DNA from: Acinetobacter sp. ANC 4204
GTDB lineage: Bacteria; Pseudomonadota; Gammaproteobacteria; Pseudomonadales; Moraxellaceae
Direction of reading: 5' to 3'
Assembly (NCBI RefSeq): GCF_002135205.1
Contig: NZ_NEFZ01000002.1
Coordinates: forward strand, 496,001-560,000
Length of the DNA: 64,000 bases
In this document: positions 49,986-58,935 of the stretch, piece after piece
How positions within the stretch are numbered: position 1 is the first letter of the stretch
Layout: each line of letters opens with the position of its first letter
Position numbers and translations under genes: made by a program
The notes under the pieces: generated by a model
The model's database searches: none
The model's input: only the letters and a program-made list of their open reading frames with translations
What the model was told of the DNA's origin: nothing

Positions 49986-50696
49986 TTAAAACGCTATAGC
50001 ACCAAGGATGTATCTCGTCAGTACGATCACGCTAGGAGCAAAAAGCACCATGATTATTCCTGAAATAATCATGGAAAGGCTGGCAATGACGCCTTCTAAT
50101 TCATGACGCTGTCTTGCCCGAGCAATACCCATAGCATGTGCAGCATTACCCAGTGCAGTACCCGAAGCAATTCTGTTCTTGCACCGCATCCATAACAACA
50201 GAACATCTCCCAACAACATACCTACCAAACCTGTAATCACAGTAAAGAGTGGAATCAGGCTGATGGATCCCCCCACTTTTTCGGTGAGCACCAAAGCAAA
50301 AGGAATCGAAATGGAACGCGCCAACAAGCTATTTTTAACGATGTCATCAAAGTCCAATAGACTCGCCAAAAACCAACTGCTGAAAATACCCACCAACATG
50401 GCGAAGCTGGAGCTGAACAGCAACACTTTAAAATGTTGCTGAACCATACGGCGATAACGAAAAACAGGAATAGCAAAAGCCACCGTAATTGGACCAAGCA
50501 TTGCCACCAAGTACTGGGTATAGTGGTAATAGTCTTGGAACTGGTGCTGAAATATTAGAATCAGTACGATGCTCAAGATGGGCACAACAATAATCGGGGA
50601 CAAATAGATTTTTTGGGTTCGAACAAAGAGCCTCTTTGCCATGACATAGCACAGCACGGTCCAAGCCAAGTAAAAAACACCCCAAAACTCAGTCAT
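49986..50696 (-). CDS. LrgB/CidB-family membrane protein
   Basis: 236-residue inner-membrane protein with about 6 hydrophobic segments. The LrgB marks include L-G-P-I-T-V-A-F-A-I-P near residues 66-76, K-N-S-L-L-A-R-S-I-S-I-P-F-A near 121-134 and G-T-A-L-G-N-A-A-H-A-M-G near 185-196. It partners with LrgA in the antiholin-like system that affects murein hydrolase activity or metabolite export. Its start overlaps the lrgA-like stop by 8 nt, so the two are coupled. Confidence 0.87.
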   Translation of the reverse strand: MTEFWGVFYLAWTVLCYVMAKRLFVRTQKIYLSPIIVVPILSIVLILIFQHQFQDYYHYTQYLVAMLGPITVAFAIPVFRYRRMVQQHFKVLLFSSSFAMLVGIFSSWFLASLLDFDDIVKNSLLARSISIPFALVLTEKVGGSISLIPLFTVITGLVGMLLGDVLLLWMRCKNRIASGTALGNAAHAMGIARARQRHELEGVIASLSMIISGIIMVLFAPSVIVLTRYILGAIAF

Positions 50697-51111
50697 CTTG
50701 ATTTTCCTGCATCGTCTGTTCTGGTTTTGAGTCGCCTTGCTTTAAGCACATAGCGACGGTATATACCGAAACCAACATGACCAAAGCGGTACTGATCAAA
50801 ATCACCAGTAGAATTTTCCAACCACTGGCGATCAATAAATCCTGATACTGAATCACACCGACCACAGGCGGAATGAAAAATAGCAACAGTTCAGCCAGTA
50901 ATAAATCTGCACCGCGTTCAATCTGGGCTAATTTCAACCACTTCATTTCGAGTAAGAACAACAGTAGAAAGAAGCCCAACACACCCGACGCAACAGGCAG
51001 ATTCAACAGCTTTTGCAAGACATAAGCACCGCTCCAAACGGCCAAAATAGTCATGATTTGGTAGCTCGCGGTTTTTAGCGTTTTCAACGGAGTTTGGACG
51101 TCCAACATCAT
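50689..51111 (-). CDS. LrgA/CidA-family (holin-like) membrane protein
   Basis: 140-residue inner-membrane protein with four hydrophobic segments and the family stretch L-P-V-A-S-G-V-L-G-F near residues 38-47. The family P-G-x-x-x-G motif is changed to V-A-S-G-V-L-G. The charged tail is K/E/Q/D-rich. Its ATG overlaps the cysI stop (ATGATG/TGA), so it should be co-translated with sulfite reductase. It is followed by the lrgB homologue. Confidence 0.83.
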   Translation of the reverse strand: MMLDVQTPLKTLKTASYQIMTILAVWSGAYVLQKLLNLPVASGVLGFFLLLFLLEMKWLKLAQIERGADLLLAELLLFFIPPVVGVIQYQDLLIASGWKILLVILISTALVMLVSVYTVAMCLKQGDSKPEQTMQENQDD

Positions 51112-52760
51112 CCGATGTCCGCATAAGCCCGTTGTTTAAATGGCTGAATGGAGACACGTTTATAAGTTTCCAAAAAGGATTCTTGCTCCAAACGCAAATC
51201 CAAATAAGTATTTAAAATTTCTTCGAGCACATCTGGAATATCTTCTGCGGGAAATGAAGGGCCTAAAATATCACCAATGGATGCATCATGATCTGAGTTA
51301 CCCCCTAAGCTAATTTGGTAATATTCAGCGCCTTTTTTATCGACACCCAAAATACCAATATTGCCAACATGGTGATGCCCACATGCATTCATACAGCCTG
51401 AAATATTTAAATCAACTTTACCTAAATGATATAAAGCATCCAAATCATCAAAACGGCGAGCAATCGCTTCATACACTGGAATAGATTTGGCATTTGCCAA
51501 TGAGCAAAAGTCGCCACCCGGACAGCAAATCATGTCGGTCAGGAAGCCAATATGTGCACGAGCCAAATTGCCACGATCCAAGACTTGCCACAGTTCAAAC
51601 AGATCCTTTTGGCGTACGTCAGTTAAGGCAATATTTTGCTCATGCGTGGTTCGCAGCTCACCAAAAGTATATTGGTCAGCCAAATCTGCAATTAAGCGCA
51701 TTTCATCGGAAGTCATATCCCCCGGCGCCACACCTGCCCGTTTCAAGCTGATCGTAACAATGCGGTAGCCCGCGACTTTATGTGCATGGGTATTGATATT
51801 GAACCAGTGTTTAAACTTCGGATACTGCTGGAACAAAGCCTCAAAATCGTATTGTTCTAAAGCTTCATAGGTAAATGGCTGAAACACCGCATCCATTTTC
51901 GCCAAGACACTGGGCTGAACCTTGAGTAGTGTTTGAGTATGTGCAAACTCAGCTTCAACTTTTTCAGCAAAACCTGCTGGGGTCAGGGCTTTCACTAAAA
52001 TTTTAATACGTGCTTTGTATTTATTATCACGGCGGCCATGCAGGTTATAGACACGCATGATGGCATCTAAATAAGCAATTAAATCTTCACGGGCTAAAAA
52101 TGGCTTAATCACATGTCCCGCTAAAGGTGTACGCCCAAGCCCGCCACCGACTTTAATTTGATAGCCCAACTCCCCTGCTTCATTTTCCACCACATAGACT
52201 CCCACATCATGAAAGGTCGTAGCAGCACGGTCTTGCTCAGGGTGTGCACAAACCGCAATTTTAAATTTACGCGGAAGGAATGAAAACTCAGGATGGAAAG
52301 TACTCCACTGGCGAATCAATTCGCAGGTCGGGCGCGGATCTGTGAGCTCCCCTTCAACGACACCTGCATATTGGTCTGTGGTGGTGTTTCGAATACAGTT
52401 ACCACTGGTCTGAATAGAATGCATGTGTACCGTAGCAAGTTCCTGCAAAATATCAGGCACATCTTCAAGCTGCGGCCAATTCAGTTGAATATTTTGACGC
52501 GTTGAAATATGTGCATAGCCACGATCATACTTCTGTGCAACCTCGGCCACCTTCCGCAGTTGTACTGAGTTCATTAAGCCATAAGGCACTGCCAAACGTA
52601 GCATAGGAGCATAGCGTTGAACATATAAACCATTTTGTAAGCGTAAGGGACGATATTCTTCTTCAGTCAGTTTTCCCTCTAAATAACGCTGGGTTTGGTC
52701 GCGAAACTGTGCGACACGTTCATTTAATAAATTTTGATCAAAGTCTGTATATAAAAACAT
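51108..52760 (-). CDS. cysI: Sulfite reductase hemoprotein (siroheme, 4Fe-4S)
   Basis: 550-residue siroheme protein that reduces sulfite to sulfide in assimilation. Cluster ligands are Cys413-x5-Cys419 and Cys456-x3-Cys460 (N-I-S-G-C-M-N-A-C-G-H-H-H). The two-fold repeat of the family is visible, with R-Q-N-I-Q-L near residue 88 and H-E-Q-N-I-A-L near 373 at the duplicated siroheme-binding segments. Nitrite reductase is the close alternative; the length and motifs favour CysI. There is no cysJ or ferredoxin reductase next to it; instead it is coupled to LrgAB-type genes. Regulation is not visible. Confidence 0.88.
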   Translation of the reverse strand: MFLYTDFDQNLLNERVAQFRDQTQRYLEGKLTEEEYRPLRLQNGLYVQRYAPMLRLAVPYGLMNSVQLRKVAEVAQKYDRGYAHISTRQNIQLNWPQLEDVPDILQELATVHMHSIQTSGNCIRNTTTDQYAGVVEGELTDPRPTCELIRQWSTFHPEFSFLPRKFKIAVCAHPEQDRAATTFHDVGVYVVENEAGELGYQIKVGGGLGRTPLAGHVIKPFLAREDLIAYLDAIMRVYNLHGRRDNKYKARIKILVKALTPAGFAEKVEAEFAHTQTLLKVQPSVLAKMDAVFQPFTYEALEQYDFEALFQQYPKFKHWFNINTHAHKVAGYRIVTISLKRAGVAPGDMTSDEMRLIADLADQYTFGELRTTHEQNIALTDVRQKDLFELWQVLDRGNLARAHIGFLTDMICCPGGDFCSLANAKSIPVYEAIARRFDDLDALYHLGKVDLNISGCMNACGHHHVGNIGILGVDKKGAEYYQISLGGNSDHDASIGDILGPSFPAEDIPDVLEEILNTYLDLRLEQESFLETYKRVSIQPFKQRAYADIG

Positions 52761-52829
52761 GGGGATGACCTAAGTATATGCATCAATATGAAAGAAAAGC
52801 TGTTTTAAATGGGAGATCAAAAACGTAAA

Positions 52830-53651
52830 TTAGGCAAAAAAAGTCGCCTGCTTTCGGGACACGCCATGTTGTAAACAGGTCTGCATATACTCGGCATAGA
52901 CCGATAATTTTTCATAGATATGCTCGGCATAAAACATATCTTCGATCAATTGAGTCGCTTGCTGTAGGCTATAACTGCCGTAGCTCAACAATAATTCTGC
53001 ATTCAGCGTGGCAAATTTTTCACATAAAGCAACATACTGTTCATCTTTGTTTTTAAAGAATAATTTACGCATATTCCAGTCACGACTGTCGATAATACTA
53101 TCTTGCGGATGGATGCGAATATAGTAAATTTTTACTTTAAAAAACTGCTCAAGTTCCGCTATTTTTTGCGTATTGAGTGCCAGTGCAGTCACCAAGAAAA
53201 TCTGTGAAACATCGGTTCGACAGAGTGCTTTGATCAATGAACTATAGAAAAAATCGACATCGTCTAAACTGGTATCACTTAAATCTAAATAAAGATTCAG
53301 TGCCTCAAGCACATCATCTATTTTTAAGTTTTGTCTTTGCTCAGCTTGATAGTAACGGTTGAGGATATTAAGAACAGATGGTGTGGCTGGGCTGTTATAA
53401 ATCACAGGGTGATTTAGATTCGCCAAGATAAAAGGTGCAAATAAAAACGCTGCGCTAGCTTGTTCTGCTTGAATAGCGGACTGCACAATATACTGAACTT
53501 TTGAACTTGCAAAATCACGTAAAACTTTGGCACGTAGCAATGTTGCTTCTAAGTTTAGATATTGCTGAGCCAGCACATGCTGTAGTTTTTCTGAAAATCC
53601 CTGTCCTTCAATCAGTTCAGACATTGTATTCAGTTGCTGTGTTACAAACAT
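52830..53651 (-). CDS. Uncharacterised protein upstream of cysI
   Basis: About 273 aa with no signal peptide, mostly helical, rich in Leu, Ala and Gln. A helix at residues 50-75 is followed by an F-L-F-A-P-F-I-L-A-N-L stretch. No catalytic motif or known domain is recognised. An alternative start is ATG 53624 (M-S-E-L-I-E-G), which removes nine residues. It is 69 bp upstream of cysI in the same direction and could share its promoter. Possibly a genus-level hypothetical. Confidence 0.7.
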   Translation of the reverse strand: MFVTQQLNTMSELIEGQGFSEKLQHVLAQQYLNLEATLLRAKVLRDFASSKVQYIVQSAIQAEQASAAFLFAPFILANLNHPVIYNSPATPSVLNILNRYYQAEQRQNLKIDDVLEALNLYLDLSDTSLDDVDFFYSSLIKALCRTDVSQIFLVTALALNTQKIAELEQFFKVKIYYIRIHPQDSIIDSRDWNMRKLFFKNKDEQYVALCEKFATLNAELLLSYGSYSLQQATQLIEDMFYAEHIYEKLSVYAEYMQTCLQHGVSRKQATFFA

Positions 53652-53971
53652 TAGGCCACCATCAAGATTGTGATTCTTTCTTGAAACAAATTTTCATCCG
53701 ATTTGATGGAAGTAAGTAGCTACAGTAAGGCGGTAAAAAACTATAACAGAATTTTATTGATGTCTTTTTCTGGTTTTATTCTTCAGTTTCCAAACGCACC
53801 ATAAAAACAATTCAGTTTAGAATCCCTCTGATGATGCGGTTTAATTTTAACGACTCTTTTATCTAAATATAGTCTACTACAGTGTGTGCACATCCAAATC
53901 AAGGCGCTTGGTCGTATGAATCCAAAATTTAGCAGTTATACACTGTTACAGTGTCTTGCTCTTGCAGATGA
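53652..53971. other. Intergenic region with a 15-bp palindrome
   Basis: Spacer of about 320 bp. A perfect palindrome ACACTGT-T-ACAGTGT (53940-53954) lies 18 bp after the stop of the secreted protein at 53972, without a T-run. The rest is AT-rich and presumably contains the promoter of the unknown gene and cysI. Confidence 0.45.
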
Positions 53972-54670
53972 TTAAGGCTTGAGTAGCCATTCAACAGAAC
54001 GATCAAATAGCTTTAAACCATCATTAGACAACAGAGTAAATGTATCATTATGCAGGAAAAACATGAGTCTTTTGGCTGGCGCTAAAGATTCATAATCCAT
54101 GGTTGCGCCTTTTTCATAGCCCCAAATAGCAACTTTTTCAGGTTCACCATAAACGGTTGCAATAATCGTTGCACCTAAACCAGGTTTCCCCCAATTCATG
54201 CTTTCTTGTTTGCTATATACATTTGCTGTACCTGCGGGGAGTTGAGCAGATAACTCATGTGGTGCATTGACCAACCATAAATAGCGTGTTTTTTCTACCT
54301 CACCAAAATCCGTTCCTGTTCTCTTCCCAGTCATTGCAAGGTCATCAACATAATCACTTTCCCATGTCATCAAGGGTATAGACAGATACCGCCAGCCAGA
54401 TTTTAAATTTTTTGAACCTACAGTTGAGGATAAAATCACTAAATCTGTATTTTTAATTTGTTTAGGATCTTGGCTCTGATCAAGAATCTGTACTTGATAA
54501 CCCTCTGCTTGTAAGTGCGACTGAATTGCTAAATCGGTTTTATAAGAAGGTCCATTCACTTGAGAAATGAGTGTGATATGCGGTGCATTGGGCTTTGCTT
54601 GCGTACACAGGGATATCAGCAAACATACTGCACCAATAACTGATGCACACATGAAACGTACTTTTTGCAT
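53972..54670 (-). CDS. Secreted ThuA/amidotransferase-fold-like protein
   Basis: 232 aa with a Sec signal peptide (about residues 1-25, cleavage after T-Q-A). The mature part begins with an alpha/beta pattern: I-T-L-I-S-Q-V-N-G near residue 32, V-Q-I-L-D near 56 and D-L-V-I-L-S-S-T-V near 76-84. This suggests a class I glutamine-amidotransferase-like/ThuA fold without the catalytic Cys. Function not recognised. It stands alone, facing away from the lactate oxidase-like gene. Confidence 0.7.
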   Translation of the reverse strand: MQKVRFMCASVIGAVCLLISLCTQAKPNAPHITLISQVNGPSYKTDLAIQSHLQAEGYQVQILDQSQDPKQIKNTDLVILSSTVGSKNLKSGWRYLSIPLMTWESDYVDDLAMTGKRTGTDFGEVEKTRYLWLVNAPHELSAQLPAGTANVYSKQESMNWGKPGLGATIIATVYGEPEKVAIWGYEKGATMDYESLAPAKRLMFFLHNDTFTLLSNDGLKLFDRSVEWLLKP

Positions 54671-55018
54671 TTTAGAACCTAAAAAATAGAAAAGAATGAT
54701 CTAGAAAGACACATCAAATTAAATAGCCCTACAACGTTGATAGCAGACAATTGATTTCATGTTAGATCACGTCGCAATTTGCGATTTAGAAGATAGCATA
54801 TATTTTTGAAATTAAGCTGCTATGGGGTAAATGAGCTAACACGACCCGATTACTATACCCATCTGTAAAGTACATTTAAGCTGTATTCGTCATATAGATG
54901 AGACACTTCTTCCTATCCTACTTATTGTTTTGAACGCCTAAAAAATAAAAAATAACGTCATCTCCCAACACATTCTAGTCCAATCATCTATATGTTTGAA
55001 TCAGGAAGGAACATCGAA
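54671..55018. other. Divergent intergenic region
   Basis: Promoter region for two divergent genes, about 350 bp, AT-rich. A strong AAGGAA ribosome site lies at its right end. No operator dyad, RNA gene or small ORF with a ribosome site was found. Confidence 0.45.
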
Positions 55019-56230
55019 ATGAAGTCAAAGCACCATAAAATTGTCTTATCCATCAGTACATTGGCAATCGCCATTGCCACCAGCTTCAGTAATGCAGCAG
55101 AGACCAGCTATAAAGCCAGCAGCGTGAACCAGCCCATTAAAATCGTGAATATCGCGTCTTTAGAAGCACAAGCTAAAGCACAAATGCAACCAGGTGCTTT
55201 TGGGTATATCCGTGGTGGTGCAGAAGATGAAAATAACTTACGAAGTAACACTTCTGCTTTTGACAAAAAATATATCATGCCACGCATCATGCAAGCTATT
55301 GAATTAAAAGATATTAACCTGAACACCAAGTTCTTGGGCATTGACTTAAAAACCCCGATTATTCAAGCTCCTATGGCTGCTCAGGGTTTAGCCAATGTCG
55401 ATGGTGAGCTTTCAACTGCCAAAGGTATGGCAAAAGCAGGTTCTATTTTTTCACTCAGCACCTATGGTAATAAAACCATTGAAGAAGTGGCTCAAGTTTC
55501 AGGAAAAAATCCATTCTTCTTCCAGCTTTACATGAGTAAAAATGACAAGTTCAATGAGTTTACCTTGAAGCGTGCCAAAGAGCATGGCGCTAAAGCCATC
55601 ATTTTAACAGTGGACTCACCTGTCGGTGGCTACCGTGAGGATGACATTAAAAACAACTTCCAGTTTCCCTTGGGCTTTGCAAATTTAGAACTGTTTGCTC
55701 AACAAAATAAAGATGGCTCGAAAACAGGTAAAGGGGCTGGTATTAGCGAAATTTATGCCCAAGCCAAACAAGCCTTCACCCCGTCAGATATTCAATATGT
55801 AAAAAAATTGACCGGTCTGCCTGTGATTGTCAAAGGGATTCAATCGCCTGAGGATGCTGACATGGCCATTCGTGCGGGTGCCGATGCCATTTGGGTATCT
55901 AACCACGGCGGTCGTCAGTTAGATAGTGGTCCATCCTCTTTTGATGTGTTGCCGGGCATTGCCAAAGTCGTCAATAAGCGTGTTCCTATTGTTTTTGACA
56001 GTGGTGTCCGTCGTGGTTCACACGTATTTAAAGCCTTAGCCAGCGGTGCTGATGTGGTTGCCATTGGTCGCCCAATTCTCTACGGTCTACAACTGGGAGG
56101 TGCCGAAGGCGTCAACTCAGTGATGGAACAGTTCAATAAAGAACTCCGCATTAGCATGATGCTCGGTGGTGCCAAAGACATTGAAGCGGTGAAAAAAACC
56201 AAGCTCTATACAGACAAAGATTTTGAATAA
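55019..56230 (+). CDS. Exported lactate oxidase-like FMN alpha-hydroxy-acid oxidase
   Basis: 403-residue member of the FMN-dependent alpha-hydroxy-acid dehydrogenase/oxidase family. The active-site base is His296 with Arg299 in S-N-H-G-G-R-Q-L-D; other family marks are F-Q-L-Y at 168-171 and D-S-G-V-R-R-G near 331-337. The sequence P-V-G-G-Y-R-E-D-D-I fits the lactate oxidase branch. Unusually, residues 1-26 form a clear Sec-type signal peptide (K-S-K-H-H-K then a hydrophobic core, cleavage near S-N-A-A) without twin arginine, implying a periplasmic enzyme. ATG 55019 has AAGGAAC upstream; the frame extends to 54992. No lactate permease is adjacent. Confidence 0.83.
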   Translation: MKSKHHKIVLSISTLAIAIATSFSNAAETSYKASSVNQPIKIVNIASLEAQAKAQMQPGAFGYIRGGAEDENNLRSNTSAFDKKYIMPRIMQAIELKDINLNTKFLGIDLKTPIIQAPMAAQGLANVDGELSTAKGMAKAGSIFSLSTYGNKTIEEVAQVSGKNPFFFQLYMSKNDKFNEFTLKRAKEHGAKAIILTVDSPVGGYREDDIKNNFQFPLGFANLELFAQQNKDGSKTGKGAGISEIYAQAKQAFTPSDIQYVKKLTGLPVIVKGIQSPEDADMAIRAGADAIWVSNHGGRQLDSGPSSFDVLPGIAKVVNKRVPIVFDSGVRRGSHVFKALASGADVVAIGRPILYGLQLGGAEGVNSVMEQFNKELRISMMLGGAKDIEAVKKTKLYTDKDFE

Positions 56231-56339
56231 ACACTGACGGTTTTATACCCAAGTCGTTGGCAACCCTGCTGACTGCTTGGGTAAATGCTTATGTGATAAG
56301 TCTTGAAATAAACTATTTCACTCAATTTCGAGTTAAACA

Positions 56340-57107
56340 ATGAATGGACATCAACGCCTAGTAGCCGTACATGCCTTGGCAACTCAAGAAATTCGTCGAT
56401 TTCTGCGAATATGGCCGCAAAGCTTATTCGCTCCTGCACTGACGCTGACTTTATATTTATTCATTTTTCATAATTTGGCTACACCACTCGCCAATAGCGC
56501 AGATCAAGCTAACTCTCTGCACTTTATTGTGCCGGGGTTAATGCTGATGGGGGTCATCACCAGTAGTTATGACAATGTCAGCCTTAGCTTCTTTAGTGCT
56601 AAATTTAGGAAAACCTTAGAAGAACTACTAACCAGCCCCATGTCTAATCATCTGATTGTGCATGGTTATTTGATAGGCAGTTTAATACGGGCTTTTATGG
56701 TTGCAATGATAAGTAGTCTCATGGCATGGGCACTTACAGATCTAAGCCTAATGCACCCCATAGTCCTATTTATGATCCTTTTCATTAGTGCGATATTCTT
56801 TTCACTGTGTGGCTTAATCAGTACCTTTCTGATTGATGACTTTGACCAACTGGCAGTCATTCCCAACTTTATCCTCTTGCCTTTACTTTTCTCATCGGGG
56901 ATTTTTTATGATATTGATGCGCTGTCTCCCCATTGGCAGATGATCCATGCGTTCAATCCAATAACGTATCTGGTTGATTGCATTCGTTATAGCTTCATTA
57001 CGGGTGTCAGACCCAATATTCCTTTAATTATGTCGGCTTATGGGGTCAGTATCATGGCTTTATATCGGCTCGCCGATTCTTTATTGACTAAAATGCGGGA
57101 TGTATAA
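56340..57107 (+). CDS. ABC-2-type transporter permease without an adjacent ATPase
   Basis: 255-residue inner-membrane permease with six hydrophobic segments and the ABC-2 family stretch L-E-E-L-L-T-S-P-M near residues 92-100, and a late F-N-P-I-T-Y-L-V-D motif near 205-213. It resembles YadH-type exporters. No gene for an ATP-binding subunit lies next to it; the partner must be elsewhere or the gene is a remnant. No ribosome site stands out before ATG 56340. It is followed by its own terminator. Confidence 0.82.
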   Translation: MNGHQRLVAVHALATQEIRRFLRIWPQSLFAPALTLTLYLFIFHNLATPLANSADQANSLHFIVPGLMLMGVITSSYDNVSLSFFSAKFRKTLEELLTSPMSNHLIVHGYLIGSLIRAFMVAMISSLMAWALTDLSLMHPIVLFMILFISAIFFSLCGLISTFLIDDFDQLAVIPNFILLPLLFSSGIFYDIDALSPHWQMIHAFNPITYLVDCIRYSFITGVRPNIPLIMSAYGVSIMALYRLADSLLTKMRDV

Positions 57108-57109
57108 AA

Positions 57110-57149
57110 CACTGATCTGATTAATGTCTTGATCAGTGGTCTATTTTTT
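57110..57149 (+). terminator. Rho-independent terminator after ABC-2 permease
   Basis: Stem CACTGATC (57110-57117) and GATCAGTG (57131-57138) with a 13-nt loop, followed by GTCTATTTTTT. It also separates the convergent LysR gene. Confidence 0.78.
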
Positions 57150-57159
57150 AGAGACAGCA

Positions 57160-58086
57160 TCAAATATTTGCAGGCTCAAAAACATTCAATAAAATCTGAC
57201 TCAGCCAACTTTGGGGTGAAGTCGTTTGATGCGAGGCCAAAGTATAAAGATTGACAGTATAATCGGGGACCTTAATCGGCAAGTCAAAAACATCAATCTC
57301 ATGTATCGTTCTGAATTGTTCAACAGCTTTACTAGGTAAGGTCATGATGAGATTGCTAGACTCCAAAATATAAGGTGCAACCATCATATTTGGTAGTTCC
57401 AGCGCAATTTGTCGTGTAATACCCATGGTTTTTAAGACCCGATCGACAATTCCATGATGTTCCCCCCATGCACTCACTCGAATATGCTTTGCCTCCACAT
57501 AGTCCTCAAGTCGCATCGTGCTGTACAATCGCTTAGGTACAACAACAACATAACGATCTGAAAAACAGAGCTGCTCTACTATTGCCGAATGATTCATTTC
57601 ACCTTGCTCGGAATATCCAATAACTGCATCCACATGTCCTAAGACTAAACTTTGAAACAGCGCCTCTTGTTGTTCAAACATAATTCTTATTTTGATATTG
57701 GGAGCAATCACACTCAGTCTTTTCATGAGAGAAGGCAGAACACAAAAAGCCGTATAGTCTGTTGTGCCAATCACAAATTCCATCGTACTTGAAATGGGAT
57801 CAAATGGTTCGACTTGAAATAATTGCTGAGAGATGAGCGCTAAGCTTTCAAAAATGGAGGGCGCTATTTCCTCTGCTTTTTTGGTTGGCAACATTTCCCC
57901 TTTCATACGTACAAACAAAGGATCCTCCATCACATCTCGCAATCTATTCAGCGCATGGCTAAAGGCAGAAGCACTGATATAAATAGACTCAGCGGCCTTA
58001 GCTACACTTTTATGCTGATACAAAGCGCGAAAAACCAAGAGTAAATTGAGATCAAAAGCATGAGGTATAGAGTGCATATTATTCAT
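57160..58086 (-). CDS. LysR-family regulator
   Basis: 308-residue LysR-type regulator. The N-terminal helix-turn-helix is at about residues 24-50 (S-V-A-K-A-A-E-S-I-Y-I-S-A-S-A-F-S-H-A-L-N-R-L-R) and the substrate-binding domain starts near residue 95. It belongs to the NodD/LeuO-like group judging by the D-L-N-L-L-L-V-F start. It is divergent from a GNAT acetyltransferase gene, which may be its target. The start could also be ATG 58077. Confidence 0.87.
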   Translation of the reverse strand: MNNMHSIPHAFDLNLLLVFRALYQHKSVAKAAESIYISASAFSHALNRLRDVMEDPLFVRMKGEMLPTKKAEEIAPSIFESLALISQQLFQVEPFDPISSTMEFVIGTTDYTAFCVLPSLMKRLSVIAPNIKIRIMFEQQEALFQSLVLGHVDAVIGYSEQGEMNHSAIVEQLCFSDRYVVVVPKRLYSTMRLEDYVEAKHIRVSAWGEHHGIVDRVLKTMGITRQIALELPNMMVAPYILESSNLIMTLPSKAVEQFRTIHEIDVFDLPIKVPDYTVNLYTLASHQTTSPQSWLSQILLNVFEPANI

Positions 58087-58163
58087 TTTTCAATGTAATA
58101 AAATGCAGTATATACACTTAATTTATGCTTTAGAATATTTTCAAAATTATCCGAGTTTCTCTT

Positions 58164-58655
58164 ATGCAAGAAATTATTCGTTCTGTTCAACTCACTGATG
58201 TTGCACGTTGTTTCGAAATTGAGTCTGCAGCATATTCAGCAGATGAGGCGGCAAGCCAAGCAAAAATTCAAATTCGAGCCGAACAATATCCCGAAGGTTT
58301 CATTGTTTTAGAAGTGGAACGTCATGTTATCGGTTTCATTAATAGTGGCTGCGCCGATAAAGTCGTAATGTCTGATGAACACTTTAAAGAATTAAAAGGC
58401 CATACCCCCTCTGGCGCGAACCTTGTCATCATGTCTGTCGTTGTTGACCCTGTATTTCAAGGACGAGGTTATTCGGCAAAACTCATGACCGCCTTTATTG
58501 AGAAAGCAAAAAGCCTGAACAAAGCTGCAATCTATTTGATGTGTAAAGAACAGTATCTCAAACTGTATGAGAAATTTGGTTTTCAACTCCTGCAAAAATC
58601 AGATTCGACTCATGGAGGAATGCAATGGTATGAGATGAAGTTAGAGCTTGCTTGA
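58164..58655 (+). CDS. GNAT-family N-acetyltransferase
   Basis: 163-residue acetyltransferase. The acetyl-CoA loop is seen as V-V-D-P-V-F-Q-G-R-G-Y-S-A-K-L near residues 92-106, and a late L-Y-E-K-F-G-F motif near 136-142. It is similar to arylalkylamine N-acetyltransferase-like proteins; the acceptor is unknown. It is divergent from a LysR regulator, and the small membrane gene at 58657 follows immediately. Confidence 0.83.
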   Translation: MQEIIRSVQLTDVARCFEIESAAYSADEAASQAKIQIRAEQYPEGFIVLEVERHVIGFINSGCADKVVMSDEHFKELKGHTPSGANLVIMSVVVDPVFQGRGYSAKLMTAFIEKAKSLNKAAIYLMCKEQYLKLYEKFGFQLLQKSDSTHGGMQWYEMKLELA

Positions 58656-58656
58656 C

Positions 58657-58860
58657 ATGAACCCAGTTCGGTTCATTCGTCTTGCCAACATCTTGATTAG
58701 CGTGCTGGTTTTTGTTGTCATTTTTACACCAAACGTCAAATCATATTTGTGGGGGGCCATTGTATTGACTCTATGTCTGATCTGCGTTTCCTACCAACGT
58801 TCAGCAGAAGGTCTATGGGTAGGAATCGGCTTGTTATTAATTGCGATCAGCTTTTATTAG
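58657..58860 (+). CDS. Small two-helix membrane protein
   Basis: 67-residue protein with three hydrophobic stretches (about residues 9-24, 28-44 and 51-66), probably an inner-membrane protein. ATG 58657 begins 1 bp after the GNAT stop (58653-58655), so it is probably translated by coupling; a TTG at 58648 would overlap the GNAT gene. Function not recognised. Confidence 0.6.
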   Translation: MNPVRFIRLANILISVLVFVVIFTPNVKSYLWGAIVLTLCLICVSYQRSAEGLWVGIGLLLIAISFY

Positions 58861-58935
58861 GTGAATGCTAGATCAAGCAATATATTTAAATCAGATAAAA
58901 CTGATGCTTTTGTGTGATACAGCGCTGTCCTTCAT

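Noticed and set aside
56246..56283. Stem TACCCAAG/CTTGGGTA after the lactate oxidase-like gene
   Set aside because: The loop is 22 nt long and no T-run follows, so it is not a convincing terminator.
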